From Chlorops oryzae (taxonomy: Eukaryota > Arthropoda > Insecta > Diptera > Chloropidae), in contig CM035807.1 of assembly GCA_020466095.1 (NCBI GenBank), positions 31,606,712 to 31,670,711 of the forward strand: DNA of 64,000 nucleotides, in the 5' to 3' direction. The position numbers and the translations under genes are program-made. The notes beneath the pieces were generated by a model, which was not told where the DNA came from, did no database searches, and saw only the letters and a list, made by a program, of their open reading frames with translations. Shown piece after piece: positions 1 through 9,165 of the stretch (positions are counted from its first letter, which is position 1; each line of letters begins with the position of its first letter).

Positions 1-175
1 AATTTTTGAATTTCATTCTTTTATTGGTTTTAATATTTTTTTTCCTATTAGTTAAATAAACTTTAATTTAAAGTGTTATAATCACAATCATTTCAAATAA
101 TTTTCAAAAGGTAAAAAATAATATTAATTTGAAAATATCCGAAATGAACAATTCCTCACTGCGATGTGAACACAT

Positions 176-545
176 AGAAATCTTCAGAAAAATGAATTTC
201 GGCTGTCAAACAACCAAAATGGCGCTCATTGCCAACTTCATGGCAAGCAATATTGCAAGACATAAATTGCCATCTTGCGGTCTCCATTGGCAATATGTAC
301 ACTTTGACAGATGGCATACCATGAAAAATTGCGTGTCGAGATGCCGGGTAACATGGCGCCTCGACAGGCAATAATTATTGCTAGCAATCTGTCAACTTGA
401 GCAATATTGCCAATGGAGACCGCTCCTTTTGAAAAGATGGCAATATATGGCAAGCAATATTGCTTCGCTGCGATTGCCAACTTTGAGATTGGCAATGAGC
501 TGTCATTTTGCTATTTGACAGCCGAATTTCATTTCTATGAATTTT
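176..545. repeat. Fold-back (imperfect inverted repeat)
   Basis: Two arms of roughly 100-130 bases are inverted copies of one another. The left arm carries TTTCGGCTGTCAAA and CTCATTGCCAAC. The right arm (about 405-545) carries the complements TTTGACAGCCGAAATT-like and GTTGGCAATGAG-like. GCAATATTGC palindromes recur inside. No reading frame longer than about 90 codons exists. It is most likely a decayed fold-back or MITE-type element. Its exact ends are not visible. Confidence 0.5.
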
Positions 546-1101
546 TCAAAGTAGTGGTATTCAAGCAACAGTGCAATCTCAGTGTGCAATATTTGCACTT
601 GTCAAATTGCGTACAAAAAAAGCAGTGCAAATATTGCACACTGCGATTTGCACTGTTGCTTGAATACCACTAGTGTGTATATCGTCAAAATTGATTGGTG
701 CGTCGCCGATATTTATAAGATAATAATTTTTTACCGACAGTTCGAATGTCTTTGGGCTATAAAACCTCATCATATATATGTACTGATATGAAAAAATAAT
801 GCGTGGCTTCAAATGGCGAAGGAAATTAAAAAGGACTACGTTGAAATAAAAAATAAAAAAATTAAAAATTTGCGAACTGCCTATATCGCAGAGAAGAAAA
901 AATAAGAGAGTTTATTCTTTGTCTCACTCATCGCAAAGTTGTTTCAAGGCATCGAGAGCGCGTGCGCAGCGTAGTAGCCTGTTCGACGTCATTTTGAATA
1001 TGAAGATGGCATAACATAAAAATCCCACCCTGGCAATATTGCCTCTACCTGGCAAGGCAATTTGACAGATTGCTAGCAATAATTATTGCCCGTCGAGGCG
1101 C
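356..1101. mobile_element. Larger element bounded by about 40-bp inverted repeats
   Basis: Bases 356-396 (containing CTCGACAGGCAATAATTATT and GCTAGCAATCTGTCAA) recur in reverse complement at 1062-1101 with very few mismatches. The enclosed 650 bases have no coding potential. They contain a complete 117-bp GTGGTATTC element at 554-670 and overlap the right arm of the fold-back at 176-545, so insertion was nested. No target duplication could be assigned, so the class is unknown. Confidence 0.45.
554..670. mobile_element. 117-bp palindromic MITE, GTGGTATTCAAGCA family, copy a
   Basis: The ends GTGGTATTCAAGCAACAG and CTGTTGCTTGAATACCAC are perfect complements. The element is flanked on each side by TA (552-553 and 671-672), the target duplication of Tc1/mariner-type elements. 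Almost the whole length folds back on itself. It matches the copy at 1189-1305 closely. Confidence 0.8.
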
Positions 1102-1107
1102 AGCGTA

Positions 1108-1186
1108 AGGGTCGTTCAAGCAATAGTACAAAATTTGCGAACGCAAAATTTGCACATAGCTATATCCGATCCTGCTTGAATATCAC
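1108..1186. mobile_element. Short degenerate MITE related to the GTGGTATTC family, copy c
   Basis: The left end AGGGTCGTTCAAGCAATAG and right end CTGCTTGAATATCAC are a diverged version of the family termini. It is flanked by TA at 1106-1107 and shares TA 1187-1188 with the next copy, so the two elements sit head to tail. The GGTCGTTCAAGCAATAG end is also found inside the 15119-15407 copy, showing a subfamily. Confidence 0.5.
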
Positions 1187-1188
1187 TA

Positions 1189-1305
1189 GTGGTATTCAAG
1201 CAACAGTGCAAACGCTGTGTGCAATATTTGCGCTTGTCAAATTGCGTACAAAAAAAGCAGTGCAAATATTGCACACTGCGATTTGCACTGTTGCTTGAAT
1301 ACCAC
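1189..1305. mobile_element. 117-bp palindromic MITE, GTGGTATTCAAGCA family, copy b
   Basis: It is near-identical to the copy at 554-670, with the same perfect inverted ends, and is flanked by TA at 1187-1188 and 1306-1307. Its right end lies two to four bases upstream of the TATA box of the first sulfotransferase gene. Homology between the two sulfotransferase promoters starts only after this element. Confidence 0.8.
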
Positions 1306-1308
1306 TAC

Positions 1309-1315
1309 TATAAAG
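1309..1315 (+). promoter_or_regulatory. TATA box of sulfotransferase copy 1
   Basis: TATAAAG lies 60 bases before the start codon. It is in the same place as the TATATAAG of the second gene copy, and the downstream leader is homologous. The adjacent MITE replaces everything upstream, so distal control elements differ between the copies. Confidence 0.55.
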
Positions 1316-1368
1316 ACGCCATTTCAACAGGTCAGAGTTCAAATTCTAGTTCACGCTTGTAATTCGAA

Positions 1369-2729
1369 ATGCGGTGTGTCGTACCGAAAAATTTTCCAGA
1401 TAATCTTTTAGAAAGAGATTGGTCTAAGCGAAAAAATTACGCTTTTGGAATGAAACAAGACTTTATGGATCGAGTTCATGAATTCGAAGTGAGAGAGGAC
1501 GACATTTGGATAGTAACATTAGCCAAATCTGGCACGACTTGGATGCAGGAAATGGCTTGGATCTTGATGAACAATTATGATTTCACGAGAGCCAGAGGCG
1601 AATCGTTGAATTTGCGATCACCGTTTTTGGAGTTTGTTTGTTTTTTTGTTTTTCTTTGGATTCCAAATTTAATGATAAAATTATTTACAGATTCAGTTCT
1701 TATTTTCAAGAAGATGCAACAAAGAGTTTTGAAAAGATGAAAGCCCTTAAAAGTCCGCGGTTGATTAAATCGCATCTACCTTTACCATTGCTTCCCAAAC
1801 AGCTTTGGACCAAGAAGCCGAAGGTAAGTTTAGTTTTCGCGTAAGTGATGTGCTTTTGGAACCTCAGCCGAAGAAGTTATTAAAACTCAATAATTGTATG
1901 ATTTACAAATGAAAAGAGAAGAGGTGCAGCCGCGCGACATGATTTTAAATATTTTCGAATTTAATATTTTTTCTCCTTTAAACAAAAATGTTCATTCGAA
2001 ATTGATTCTTCGTTCAGGTTATATATGTCTTCCGCAATCCAAAAGATGCAATGGTATCTTACTATCATTTTTCAAAGATGCTCTTTTCCATCGACGAAAA
2101 TACATCATTAAGCGAGTTCGTAGAGAATAAAATTGACGAAGAACGAAGAACGGAGCACACTTTTAATCACGTGCTTGATTTTTATGAATTGAGGAACGAG
2201 CCTTGGATTCATTACACGAGCTACGAAAGAATGCAAAAAGATCTTCGGTCAGAAATTGAAGCCGTTTCCGCATTTTTAAACGTGCGAATCAGTGAAGATA
2301 ATATGGCGAAACTACTGAAGCATTTATCCTTTGAGGAAATGAAAAGTGAGTCTGTTAAAAATAATTGGAAATAAATAATGAGAAAGACATTTATTCGTTT
2401 GCAGATAATCCGGAATGTAGGCAGCAGGAGATTTTTGAACTTATGGCAAAACTCAAAAGAAAAAATATTGAGAATAGTGAAAATCGGTGAGTTGAATTTT
2501 CGAGGGATAGAAACCCTCGTATAGTATTGATACATATTTTTATTTTAAAGAAAAAATCTCTCATTGAAAACTCTCCTTTCATTTTAATATTTTAAGCTTC
2601 TTCCGTAAAGGAAAAGTAGGCAGTCACAAGGAAGAGCTGACACCAATTACCATAGCGAAACTGGATCAATGGATCGAGGAAAGTCTCGGACGGAAAAATG
2701 TGACATTGGATGAGTTTTTACTGTTATAA
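1369..2729 (+). CDS. Cytosolic sulfotransferase, copy 1 (312 aa, 5 exons)
   Basis: It is predicted to transfer sulfate from PAPS to small hydroxyl substrates such as steroids, phenols or xenobiotics in the cytosol. Exons are 1369-1631, 1691-1823, 2018-2345, 2405-2486 and 2597-2729. All joins are GT-AG with consistent phase (2,0,1,2) and give 313 codons including TAA. Family landmarks: the 5' PAPS loop LAKSGTTW (about residue 50; the usual form is YPKSGTTW), catalytic-histidine segment IKSHLPLPLLPKQ, 3'-phosphate-binding segment RNPKDAMVSYYHF, and near the C-terminus FRKGKVGSHKEELT, which takes the place of the usual RKGxxGDWKNxFT. Length is normal for the SULT1-like Pfam family Sulfotransfer_1. 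Exon 1 uses an easily missed donor (GA before GTTTGT); reading on gives a spurious stop. A TATA box lies at 1309. A tandem paralogue starts 2,880 bases downstream. The substrate cannot be told from sequence. Confidence 0.93.
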
Positions 2730-3112
2730 GCTTTTTAGAATCGTATTTTTTTTGAATCGTAATTAAATAATTTTTCGTAACTCTGTAGTAAAAGGGATCG
2801 ACCCTGAATCGACCGCAGATCGATCCTAAAGAGGTAAGGACCGATCGCCTTTTCATGCGTTGAACTGGTCTCTTTTAACATGGTGCGGTCCTTGAAAAAC
2901 AACCGATCCGTTTTCAAAGCGTGTGGGATCGGTTGGCGGTCGATCGGAGGTTAGTCCCTACGCCTTTGAATGAGGGTGAGTTTTTTTTTTAATTTTTTTT
3001 TTTTTTATAAAAAATTAAAAAAATTTTTTTTCTTATTTTGTTTATTTTGCTTTTTTGTTTTTTTAAATCTTTTTGTTACAACATTATATTATTTATTTTT
3101 TGATTTTCCGGC

Positions 3113-3182
3113 CTAGGCCGAGCCTCGAACCTCAGAGCTCTGGGTTGGTAAATCGGTGTCTTAACCATTACGCTAAACAAGC
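3113..3182 (-). other. tRNA-like segment 1 (pol III box A and box B-like)
   Basis: Read on the minus strand it has TAGCGTAATGG (box A-like, 3175-3165), then GTTAAGAC, a potential anticodon arm and GGTTCGAGGC (box B-like, 3131-3122), spaced as in a tRNA gene. The stems are imperfect. It is probably a tRNA-derived relic inside the 945-bp element rather than a working tRNA. Confidence 0.4.
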
Positions 3183-3420
3183 AAGTTTAATGCTGTGATC
3201 AAAACGCTGATTTGAGTTTTTGGTTGCTCAAGTTTTTGGGAAACATACGTAAAGAATTTTTCACTTCAAAGAATTTTTTATTGAAAAATAAATATTAAAA
3301 ACCAATTCATATGTAAAACACGAATTATTTTTTTTTTTTCAAGTTAACTATTTTAAAAAAAAATTTTAATATTAACATAAAAAAATCGTAGGTAATTGAA
3401 AAAAAGAAAAAATTTCTAAA

Positions 3421-3499
3421 CCGAGCCAGGGCTCGAACTCTTACCCCTTCGGTTGCGAAGCGAGAGTCTTAACAATCAAGCTATTTAACCTATGATAGC
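3421..3499 (-). other. tRNA-like segment 2 (pol III box A and box B-like)
   Basis: On the minus strand TAGCTTGATTG is followed by GTTAAGACTC and then GAGTTCGAGCCC (box B-like). It shares the GTTAAGAC and TTCGAG blocks and the GGCTCGG end with the segment at 3113-3182, so the two look like diverged duplicates in the same orientation. A clean cloverleaf is not obvious. Confidence 0.4.
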
Positions 3500-3993
3500 A
3501 CAAAGAACAGATTGAGGACTTAAAGCAGACAAAAATAAAGTACAAGTTATTACGGACTCGCCCCACCTACGCTCAATTTGGGATTGGACGAGGGTCGGTT
3601 AGATAGAGGTTAACCCTAGGTCGATCGCGGTTCATATAAATTTGGGATCGGTCCTAGTTTGGTTCTTAAGGGACCCACCTAGGATCGATCGCTTTTGAAC
3701 CGAAACCATTTCATTACTGCAGGGAAATTAAATAATTTTTCGTAAATATGTATGTGTGTAAATTTCTCTAAAACAGACTACGACTTTAAGATATTTTTCT
3801 AATGCCACATTTTGCCATTTAAAAAACTGTATTAAAATATCTAGAAAGACGCGATTTTTAAGCAGTTTTCCATGATCTCAACAATTGATCCTACTGTTGC
3901 GGGAAGGCGCGGCGGCACGCCAAAAATCGAAGAGGGTGTTGATTTGCATAATCGCCGGTCCTGCTTTTCAGGACCCCTATACGAAACTTTCTA

Positions 3994-4105
3994 CAGATCC
4001 AATGATAAGATGCTATATGTTCTATTGTGAAGTAAAAATTTCGACAATTTTATCGAGTCAACTTCCATGACACCCCCTGAATAATAGTCATGTCAGATTA
4101 AATGG
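3994..4105. mobile_element. Eroded pogo-like MITE in the flank of copy 1
   Basis: It begins CAGATCCAATGATAAG after TA (3992-3993) and is homologous to the element at 5910-6067 in the equivalent position behind the second gene. Its right half, including the terminal repeat, is lost. This MITE was therefore already present before the sulfotransferase duplication. Confidence 0.45.
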
Positions 4106-4186
4106 ATCTCGCATCTCATAATCTTATCATGATAACATTAATGCCATAATAATAAAATATGGAAGATAAACCAACTATCTGTATAG

Positions 4187-4194
4187 TATATAAG
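4187..4194 (+). promoter_or_regulatory. TATA box of sulfotransferase copy 2
   Basis: TATATAAG sits 62 bases before the ATG, followed by a leader (ATTTCAACAGGTCTGAGT) shared with copy 1. The upstream sequence is continuous with the 3' flank of copy 1, unlike the MITE-capped promoter of copy 1. Confidence 0.5.
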
Positions 4195-4248
4195 AACACG
4201 ATTTCAACAGGTCTGAGTGCAAATTCTAGTTCGCGCTTGTAATTCGAA

Positions 4249-5605
4249 ATGTGGTGTGTCGTACCGAAAAGTTTTCCGGATAATCTTATAGAAAGAGATT
4301 GGTCTAAGCGAAAAAATTACACTTTTGGAATGAAACAAGACTTTATGGATCAAGTTCATGAATTCGAAGTGAGAGAGGACGACATTTGGATAGTAACGTT
4401 AGCCAAATCTGGCACGAGTTGGATGCGGGAGATGGTTTGGCTCTTGATGGACAATTGTGATTTCGAGAAAGCAAAGATCGAATCATCGCAAACAGGATCA
4501 ACATTTTTCGAGTTTGTTTAATTTTTGTTCTTGGATTGAACATTTAAGAATAAAATTATTTACAGATTCAGTAGTTTCCTTGAAAAAGACGCAACAAAGA
4601 GTTTTGAAAAGATGAAAGACCTTAAAAGTCCGCGGTTGTTTAAATCGCATCTACCTTTACCATTGCTTCCCAAACAGCTTTGGACCAAGAAGCCGAAGGT
4701 GAGTTTAGTTTTCGCGTAAGTAATGTGCTTTTGTAATCTCAGCCGAAGAAGTTATCAAAACTCACTAATATGTATGATTTAGTAATCAAAAGAGAAGAGG
4801 GGCAGCCGCTCGACATGATTTTAAATATTTTCGAATTTAATATTTTTTCTCCTTTAAACAAGATTTTTCCATTCGAAATTGATTCTTCGTTCAGGTTATA
4901 TATGTCTTCCGCAATCCAAAAGACGCAATGGTATCTTACTATCATTTTTCAAAGATGCTCTTTTCCATCGACGAAAATACATCATTAAGCGAGTTCGTAG
5001 AGAATAAAATTGACGAAGAACGACGAACGGAGCACACTTTTAATCACGTGCTTGATTTTTATGAATTGAGGAACGAGCCTTGGATTCATTACACGAGCTA
5101 CGAAAGAATGCAAAAAGATCTTCGGTCAGAAATTGAAGCCGTTTCCGCATTTTTAAACGTGCGAATCAGTGAAGATAATATGGCGAAACTACTGAAGCAT
5201 TTATCCTTTGAGGAAATGAAAAGTGAGTCTGTTTGAAATGTTTAAAGATTGAAATCAGAACGATTTTTATCCGTTTGAAGATAATCCACAATGTAATAGT
5301 AGGAAGTTAATAGAACTTGTTGCAAAACATAACGGCAAAAATATTGAAAACACTGAAAATATTGAAAATCGGTGAGTTGTATTTTCGAGGGATAGAAAAG
5401 CGTATCAACATATTTTTATTGTAAATAAAAATTCTCTCATTGAAATCTCTTTTTCCACTTTAATATTAGAAGCTTCTTCCGTAAAGGAAAAGTAGGCAGT
5501 CACAAGGAAGAGCTGACACCAAATACCATAGCGAAACTGGATCAATGGATCGAGGAAAGTCTCGGACCGAAAAATGTGACATTAAATGAGTTTTTACTAT
5601 TATAA
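4249..5605 (+). CDS. Cytosolic sulfotransferase, copy 2 (315 aa, 5 exons)
   Basis: Tandem paralogue of the gene at 1369. Exons are 4249-4511, 4566-4698, 4895-5222, 5281-5371 and 5473-5605, with the same phases and 316 codons including TAA. PAPS loop LAKSGTSW, histidine segment FKSHLPLPLLPKQ (Phe replaces the usual Ile), RNPKDAMVSYYHF and FRKGKVGSHKEELT are all present. Exon 4 is three codons longer than in copy 1 and uses a weaker acceptor (TTTGAAG). Exon 1 differs at about twenty residues, concentrated after the PAPS loop where family members contact substrate, so the substrate range may differ. Exon 3 is almost identical between the copies. It appears functional; expression is unknown. Confidence 0.92.
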
Positions 5606-5909
5606 GCTTTTTGGAATCGTATTTTTTTTTTTTGAATCGTAATTAAATAATTTTTCGTAAATATGTATGTGTGTAAATTTCTCTAAAACAGGCGACCACT
5701 CTAAGATATTTTTCTAAAGCCACATTTTGCCATTTTAAAAATTGTATTAAAATATCTAGAAAGATGCAATTTTTAAGCAGTTTTCCATGATCTCAACAAT
5801 TGATCCTAGTGTTGCGGGAAGGCGCGGCGGCACGCCAAAAATAAGAGAGGGTGGTGATGTGCATAAACGCCAGGCCTGCTTTTCAAGACCCGCTATAAAA
5901 AACTTTCTA

Positions 5910-6067
5910 CAGATCCAATGATAAGTTGCTATATGTTCTACTGTGAAGTAAAAATTTTGACATTTTTCAATATCGAGTCGACTTTCGTGACAGCCCCTGA
6001 ATAGTAGTTATGTCGAATTAGATGGGGTGCTGGATTAACCATGGGCCGGATTACCGGGCGTTCGCTA
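5910..6067. mobile_element. Pogo-like MITE (degenerate)
   Basis: It starts CAGATCCAATGATAAG after TA and ends GGGCGTTCGCTA before TA (6068-6069). The right 60 bases (GGATTAACCATGGGCCGGAT region) closely match the better-preserved element at 8968-9163. It forms the distal part of the repeated sulfotransferase flank. Confidence 0.6.
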
Positions 6068-6136
6068 TACTATGTCTTCCCCCTCTCATGATTATCAAAT
6101 CATGATCACATCAATGCCATAATTTTGCACACTCAC

Positions 6137-6434
6137 CAAAAGCGATTGTCTCCCATTTTGCCGATGTGATCATTAACCATGCTCCATAGAGTGCTGCCAA
6201 ATGAAGATATCCGAAGGCAATTATATTTCGCCAGACCAATTTTAATTTCCGTTTTTCAGCTTTTTTCAGCTTCTCGATGTCCTTCACCAATCCACCGTCG
6301 GTTGTCTCGACATCATATTCGAAGAGCACACCAGTTGAGGAGTCGGTTAGGGTTTTCGGATTACCTTCCGATACTGAATTGGCCACCAAAGATTCAGTGA
6401 TGGCCTGTGATGGTGCTATAGCATTTGGTGGCAT
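6137..6434 (-). CDS. Desat1: Acyl-CoA delta-9 desaturase, first coding exon only (partial)
   Basis: This exon encodes the first 99 residues of a membrane-bound ER desaturase that introduces the delta-9 double bond into palmitoyl- or stearoyl-CoA for lipid and pheromone synthesis. It starts MPPNAIAPSQAI and contains STGVLFEYDVETTDGGLVKD, the hydrophobic segment IIAFGYLHLAALYGAWLMI (first membrane span) and TSAKWET, which I recognise as the N-terminus of fly Desat1-type proteins. It ends at a consensus donor (G before GTGAGT at 6136-6131, phase 1). An acceptor (TTTTTTTAG) at 6447-6448 leaves only 12 bases of leader in this exon, so an upstream non-coding exon must exist. The three histidine boxes belong to later exons, which should lie to the left but are not found between 1 and 6130. 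Either they are beyond the left edge, with the sulfotransferases nested in the intron, or this exon is an orphan. A Desat2-type paralogue is an alternative. Confidence 0.85.
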
Positions 6435-6446
6435 TTTCTTTTATAG

Positions 6447-7669
6447 CTAAAAAAAAAAAAAAAATGAAGAAAAGAAAATTTTTTTGTTTGTTAAATAGAA
6501 CCAAAAGGAAACAGACAAAGCATTAATGCAATGCATACAAATATATAAATGTACAGTATATTAATTCACATGTTCATATATAACAGAATTGCAAACAAAG
6601 GAAATGGGGAAAAAAACGCTTAAACAAAGCAATTAACCTCTGCGAACACGGTTCGTTGTATCCAACAGACTTTGGCACAGAGAGCTGTTTAAAGTACTCC
6701 CTGAACTTGACCCGCTTGCGCACACGGACGCACACACACACACACACACACAAACTCACACGGAATGCCAAAAGTTTATACTTTGCATCATTTGATGAAT
6801 ACAAATGGTTGTTTTCTAACAACAACGAGAACGACCACAGCAACAATGGAAGTACTTAACGTTGAGGGTGATAATTATTTACTTAATGTTTTCTTGTGCA
6901 CACAACGAACAAACGATCTTTGAGAAGTCATTGTAAAAAAAAATATATTCACGGACTTATGACGCATTAAGTACCAACGTGAACATGAGCATTGAGCTGG
7001 CTAACAGTCTTTTTGCTTTGACCCATTATTTCTTACATTATAATACAATAACAAATAATAAATCATTGCTTTTCAAATGCATGGACGGTACTGTATTAAT
7101 AAACATTCACAAAGACTCGCATTTTCAACAGAACGGAATCAAGAGTGAAACCCTTAAACAAGTCTATGTCAATGATTAAAATGTCCTTCAGAAATGATTC
7201 ATTCATTTCGTCCTTCGCAAGAGAGCTTGAAATGTGTTAATTGAATTTTTTAACTTTTTTAAAATTTTTTTTTATTGATAATTATTAATATTTTTTATTT
7301 AATTTTTTATTTTATTTCTAATTTTATTTCTAATTTTATTTCTAATTTTATTTAATTTATTTTATAATTTTTTTTATTTCATTTTTTTTTTTGTTATATT
7401 TTATTTTATTTTATTTTTTTTTATATTTTATTTTATTTTTTTTTATTAATTATCGAAGGTAACAGGACAATATTTTTTATTTAATTTTTTTTATTTATTT
7501 CTAATTTTATTTTTTATTTCATTTTATTTTTTTTTATATTTTATTTTATTTTATTTTATTTATTTTTATTAATTATCGAAGGTAACAGGACAAAGATCTC
7601 ATATCTATAAATTTCTAATTAAAATTTTAATCATCATTAACACATAAAAACAACAATAAAAAGAGAAAA
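6447..7669. other. Probable 5' leader intron of the desaturase; simple-sequence DNA
   Basis: No gene is seen. A (CA)n microsatellite is at 6729-6752. From 7240 to 7600 the DNA is almost pure T and A with TTTTA units, and a segment of about 125 bases carrying AATTATCGAAGGTAACAGGA is tandemly duplicated (around 7446 and 7572). Non-coding first exons of the desaturase may lie in or to the right of this stretch, but none is identifiable. Confidence 0.5.
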
Positions 7670-8349
7670 CAAGTAAGAAAGCTAAAGTCGGTCAAGCCCG
7701 ACTTTGAAATACCCAGCGTCCCGACATTGTGAGCGCACTATGTTTTGCTTCTCTATTTGTGGGCGTGGCAGTGGGAGGGCAAAATAAATTATTTCCCTAC
7801 ACCTTTCATTCGCCTTGGTGAACCTATGTTGCGAATTTGAAGCTTCTACGCCTTTTACTTCACAAGTTACGTTAAGCCCTTATTTGTGGGCTTATTTGTG
7901 GGCGTGGCTCACGGAGGGCGGCGTCCATTTTTTTTCCAGGATATGTGCCTTTTTGTATTTTACCAGTACACCAAATATCAATGCAATGTGTTGAGTGGTT
8001 CGCAAGTAACAAGCATTTTACTGAAAACAAATTATATTCATTTTTGGGCGTGGCAGTGGGCGGATGTTTCCCATTTTTACTTAGGATCATACTCGGACTC
8101 CGATATACCTGTGTGCCAAATTTCGACTTTGTTGGTCCAGCCATTTCGGAGGAGATCCGACCACGGACGGACGGACGGACGGACATACGGACGAACAGAC
8201 GGACGGACGAACAGACGGACATGTCTAAATCGATTCAGTTTTTGATCCTGATCATTTCTATATATATATGTCTATATCTCCGGAGCTTAGTTCTCCCTGT
8301 TACAAGATTTGCACAAAACTAATATACCCCGCTTACGCTGGGTATAAAA
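7670..8349. mobile_element. DINE-1-like (Helentron-associated) non-autonomous element, subfamily 1
   Basis: The left end has a hairpin, AAAGTCGGTCAAGCCCGACTTT in outline, followed by ATACCC. The interior has several GGGCGTGGC blocks. A GGAC/GACA tetranucleotide array lies at 8162-8222, and the right end is a small hairpin, CCCGCTTACGCTGGGTATAAAA in outline. 5' hairpin, GTCY-type microsatellite and 3' hairpin ending in ATAAAA are the described architecture of Drosophila DINE-1/INE-1 elements. Reading frames across it are non-coding. Confidence 0.6.
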
Positions 8350-8967
8350 AGCCGCCTAATGTGCTTCGCAAGCCCCACAAGGACACAAAGAGCTTTAAGG
8401 ATGTATGTCATGGAAACAAAAACACGACCAGATGGCTGGACTCTGGCGGCAGGCATAAACATACATATACCTATGTATATATTTACATATATGTACAGTT
8501 ATATATACATATATGTATGGCCAACTTATCGATTTAAGTGCGTCTTGCTTAAAAAATATATGAAGACGTAAGAAACGTCATGGGAGATTACAAATAGGAA
8601 TAGAAATTACTGTGAATCAAAAACATATGGGGACAAAACCATGTTTAAATTAATTCAATTAATCTAATGGGCTTTGATTTTTGAAATGACTTCGTCTCAC
8701 GCTATTTCAGAATATTTGATGATTGCCTTGGCGTGTTGTGGAATTATTGGGACTCTTCCTCCTTAGTGGGTTTTTTTTTTTTTTTTTAATGCGAGAGTAA
8801 TTTAATTTTATGTAATGGTATTATATACTCATAGAGAGGGAGCTTGATTAATTGATGGAAAAATTTTCTTTACGTGATTAGAAATATAAAATTTTGTTTT
8901 TTTCGTTTGCCTTCTTGGTTGACGCACTGGTTGCTACAACGCCATCGGACTGATTCCGAATTTAATA
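8350..8967. other. Non-coding stretch
   Basis: No supported gene. There is a small ATACATATATGTA-rich patch at 8458-8518 and a T-run at 8769. Nothing else stands out. Confidence 0.4.
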
Positions 8968-9163
8968 CAGCCGACCCCCGGTAATCCATTCTATATGTTA
9001 TGCTGTGCAGTTCAAATTTCAAAGAATTTCAATATCGAGTCGATTTCCGTGTCACCACCAGAATTATTATTCTATTATGTATAATAGTCATTTCGGATAA
9101 GATGGGATGCCCGATTGACCATGGCCCGGAGTAACCATGGGCCGAATTACCTGGGGTTCACTG
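8968..9163. mobile_element. 196-bp pogo-like MITE
   Basis: The ends CAGCCGACCCCCGGTAATCC and, reverse-complemented, CAGTGAACCCCAGGTAATTC form imperfect inverted repeats. TA flanks both sides (8966-8967 and 9164-9165). The CAG start and TA duplication fit pogo/Tigger-type Tc1-mariner elements. Relatives occur at 3994 and 5910. Confidence 0.7.
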
Positions 9164-9165
9164 TA

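Larger units (their letters stand above)
2781..3725. mobile_element. 945-bp inserted element with 20-bp target duplication and two tRNA-like segments
   Basis: The 20 bases at 2761-2780 are repeated exactly at 3726-3745. In the paralogous flank of the second sulfotransferase the same 20 bases occur once (5641-5660) in continuous flanking sequence, so insertion is proven by an empty site. The ends form imperfect inverted repeats (CTCTGTAGTAA against CCCTGCAGTAA). Subterminal regions on both sides are rich in GATCG and GATCGATC words. The centre is A/T-rich and holds two reverse-strand tRNA-like segments. No reading frame is present, so the element is non-autonomous. A 20-bp duplication is longer than standard cut-and-paste superfamilies make. 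Confidence 0.8.

Noticed and set aside
7872..8322. Open frames rich in Arg-Thr-Asp-Gly repeats
   Set aside because: They read through the GGAC/GACA array of the DINE-like element.
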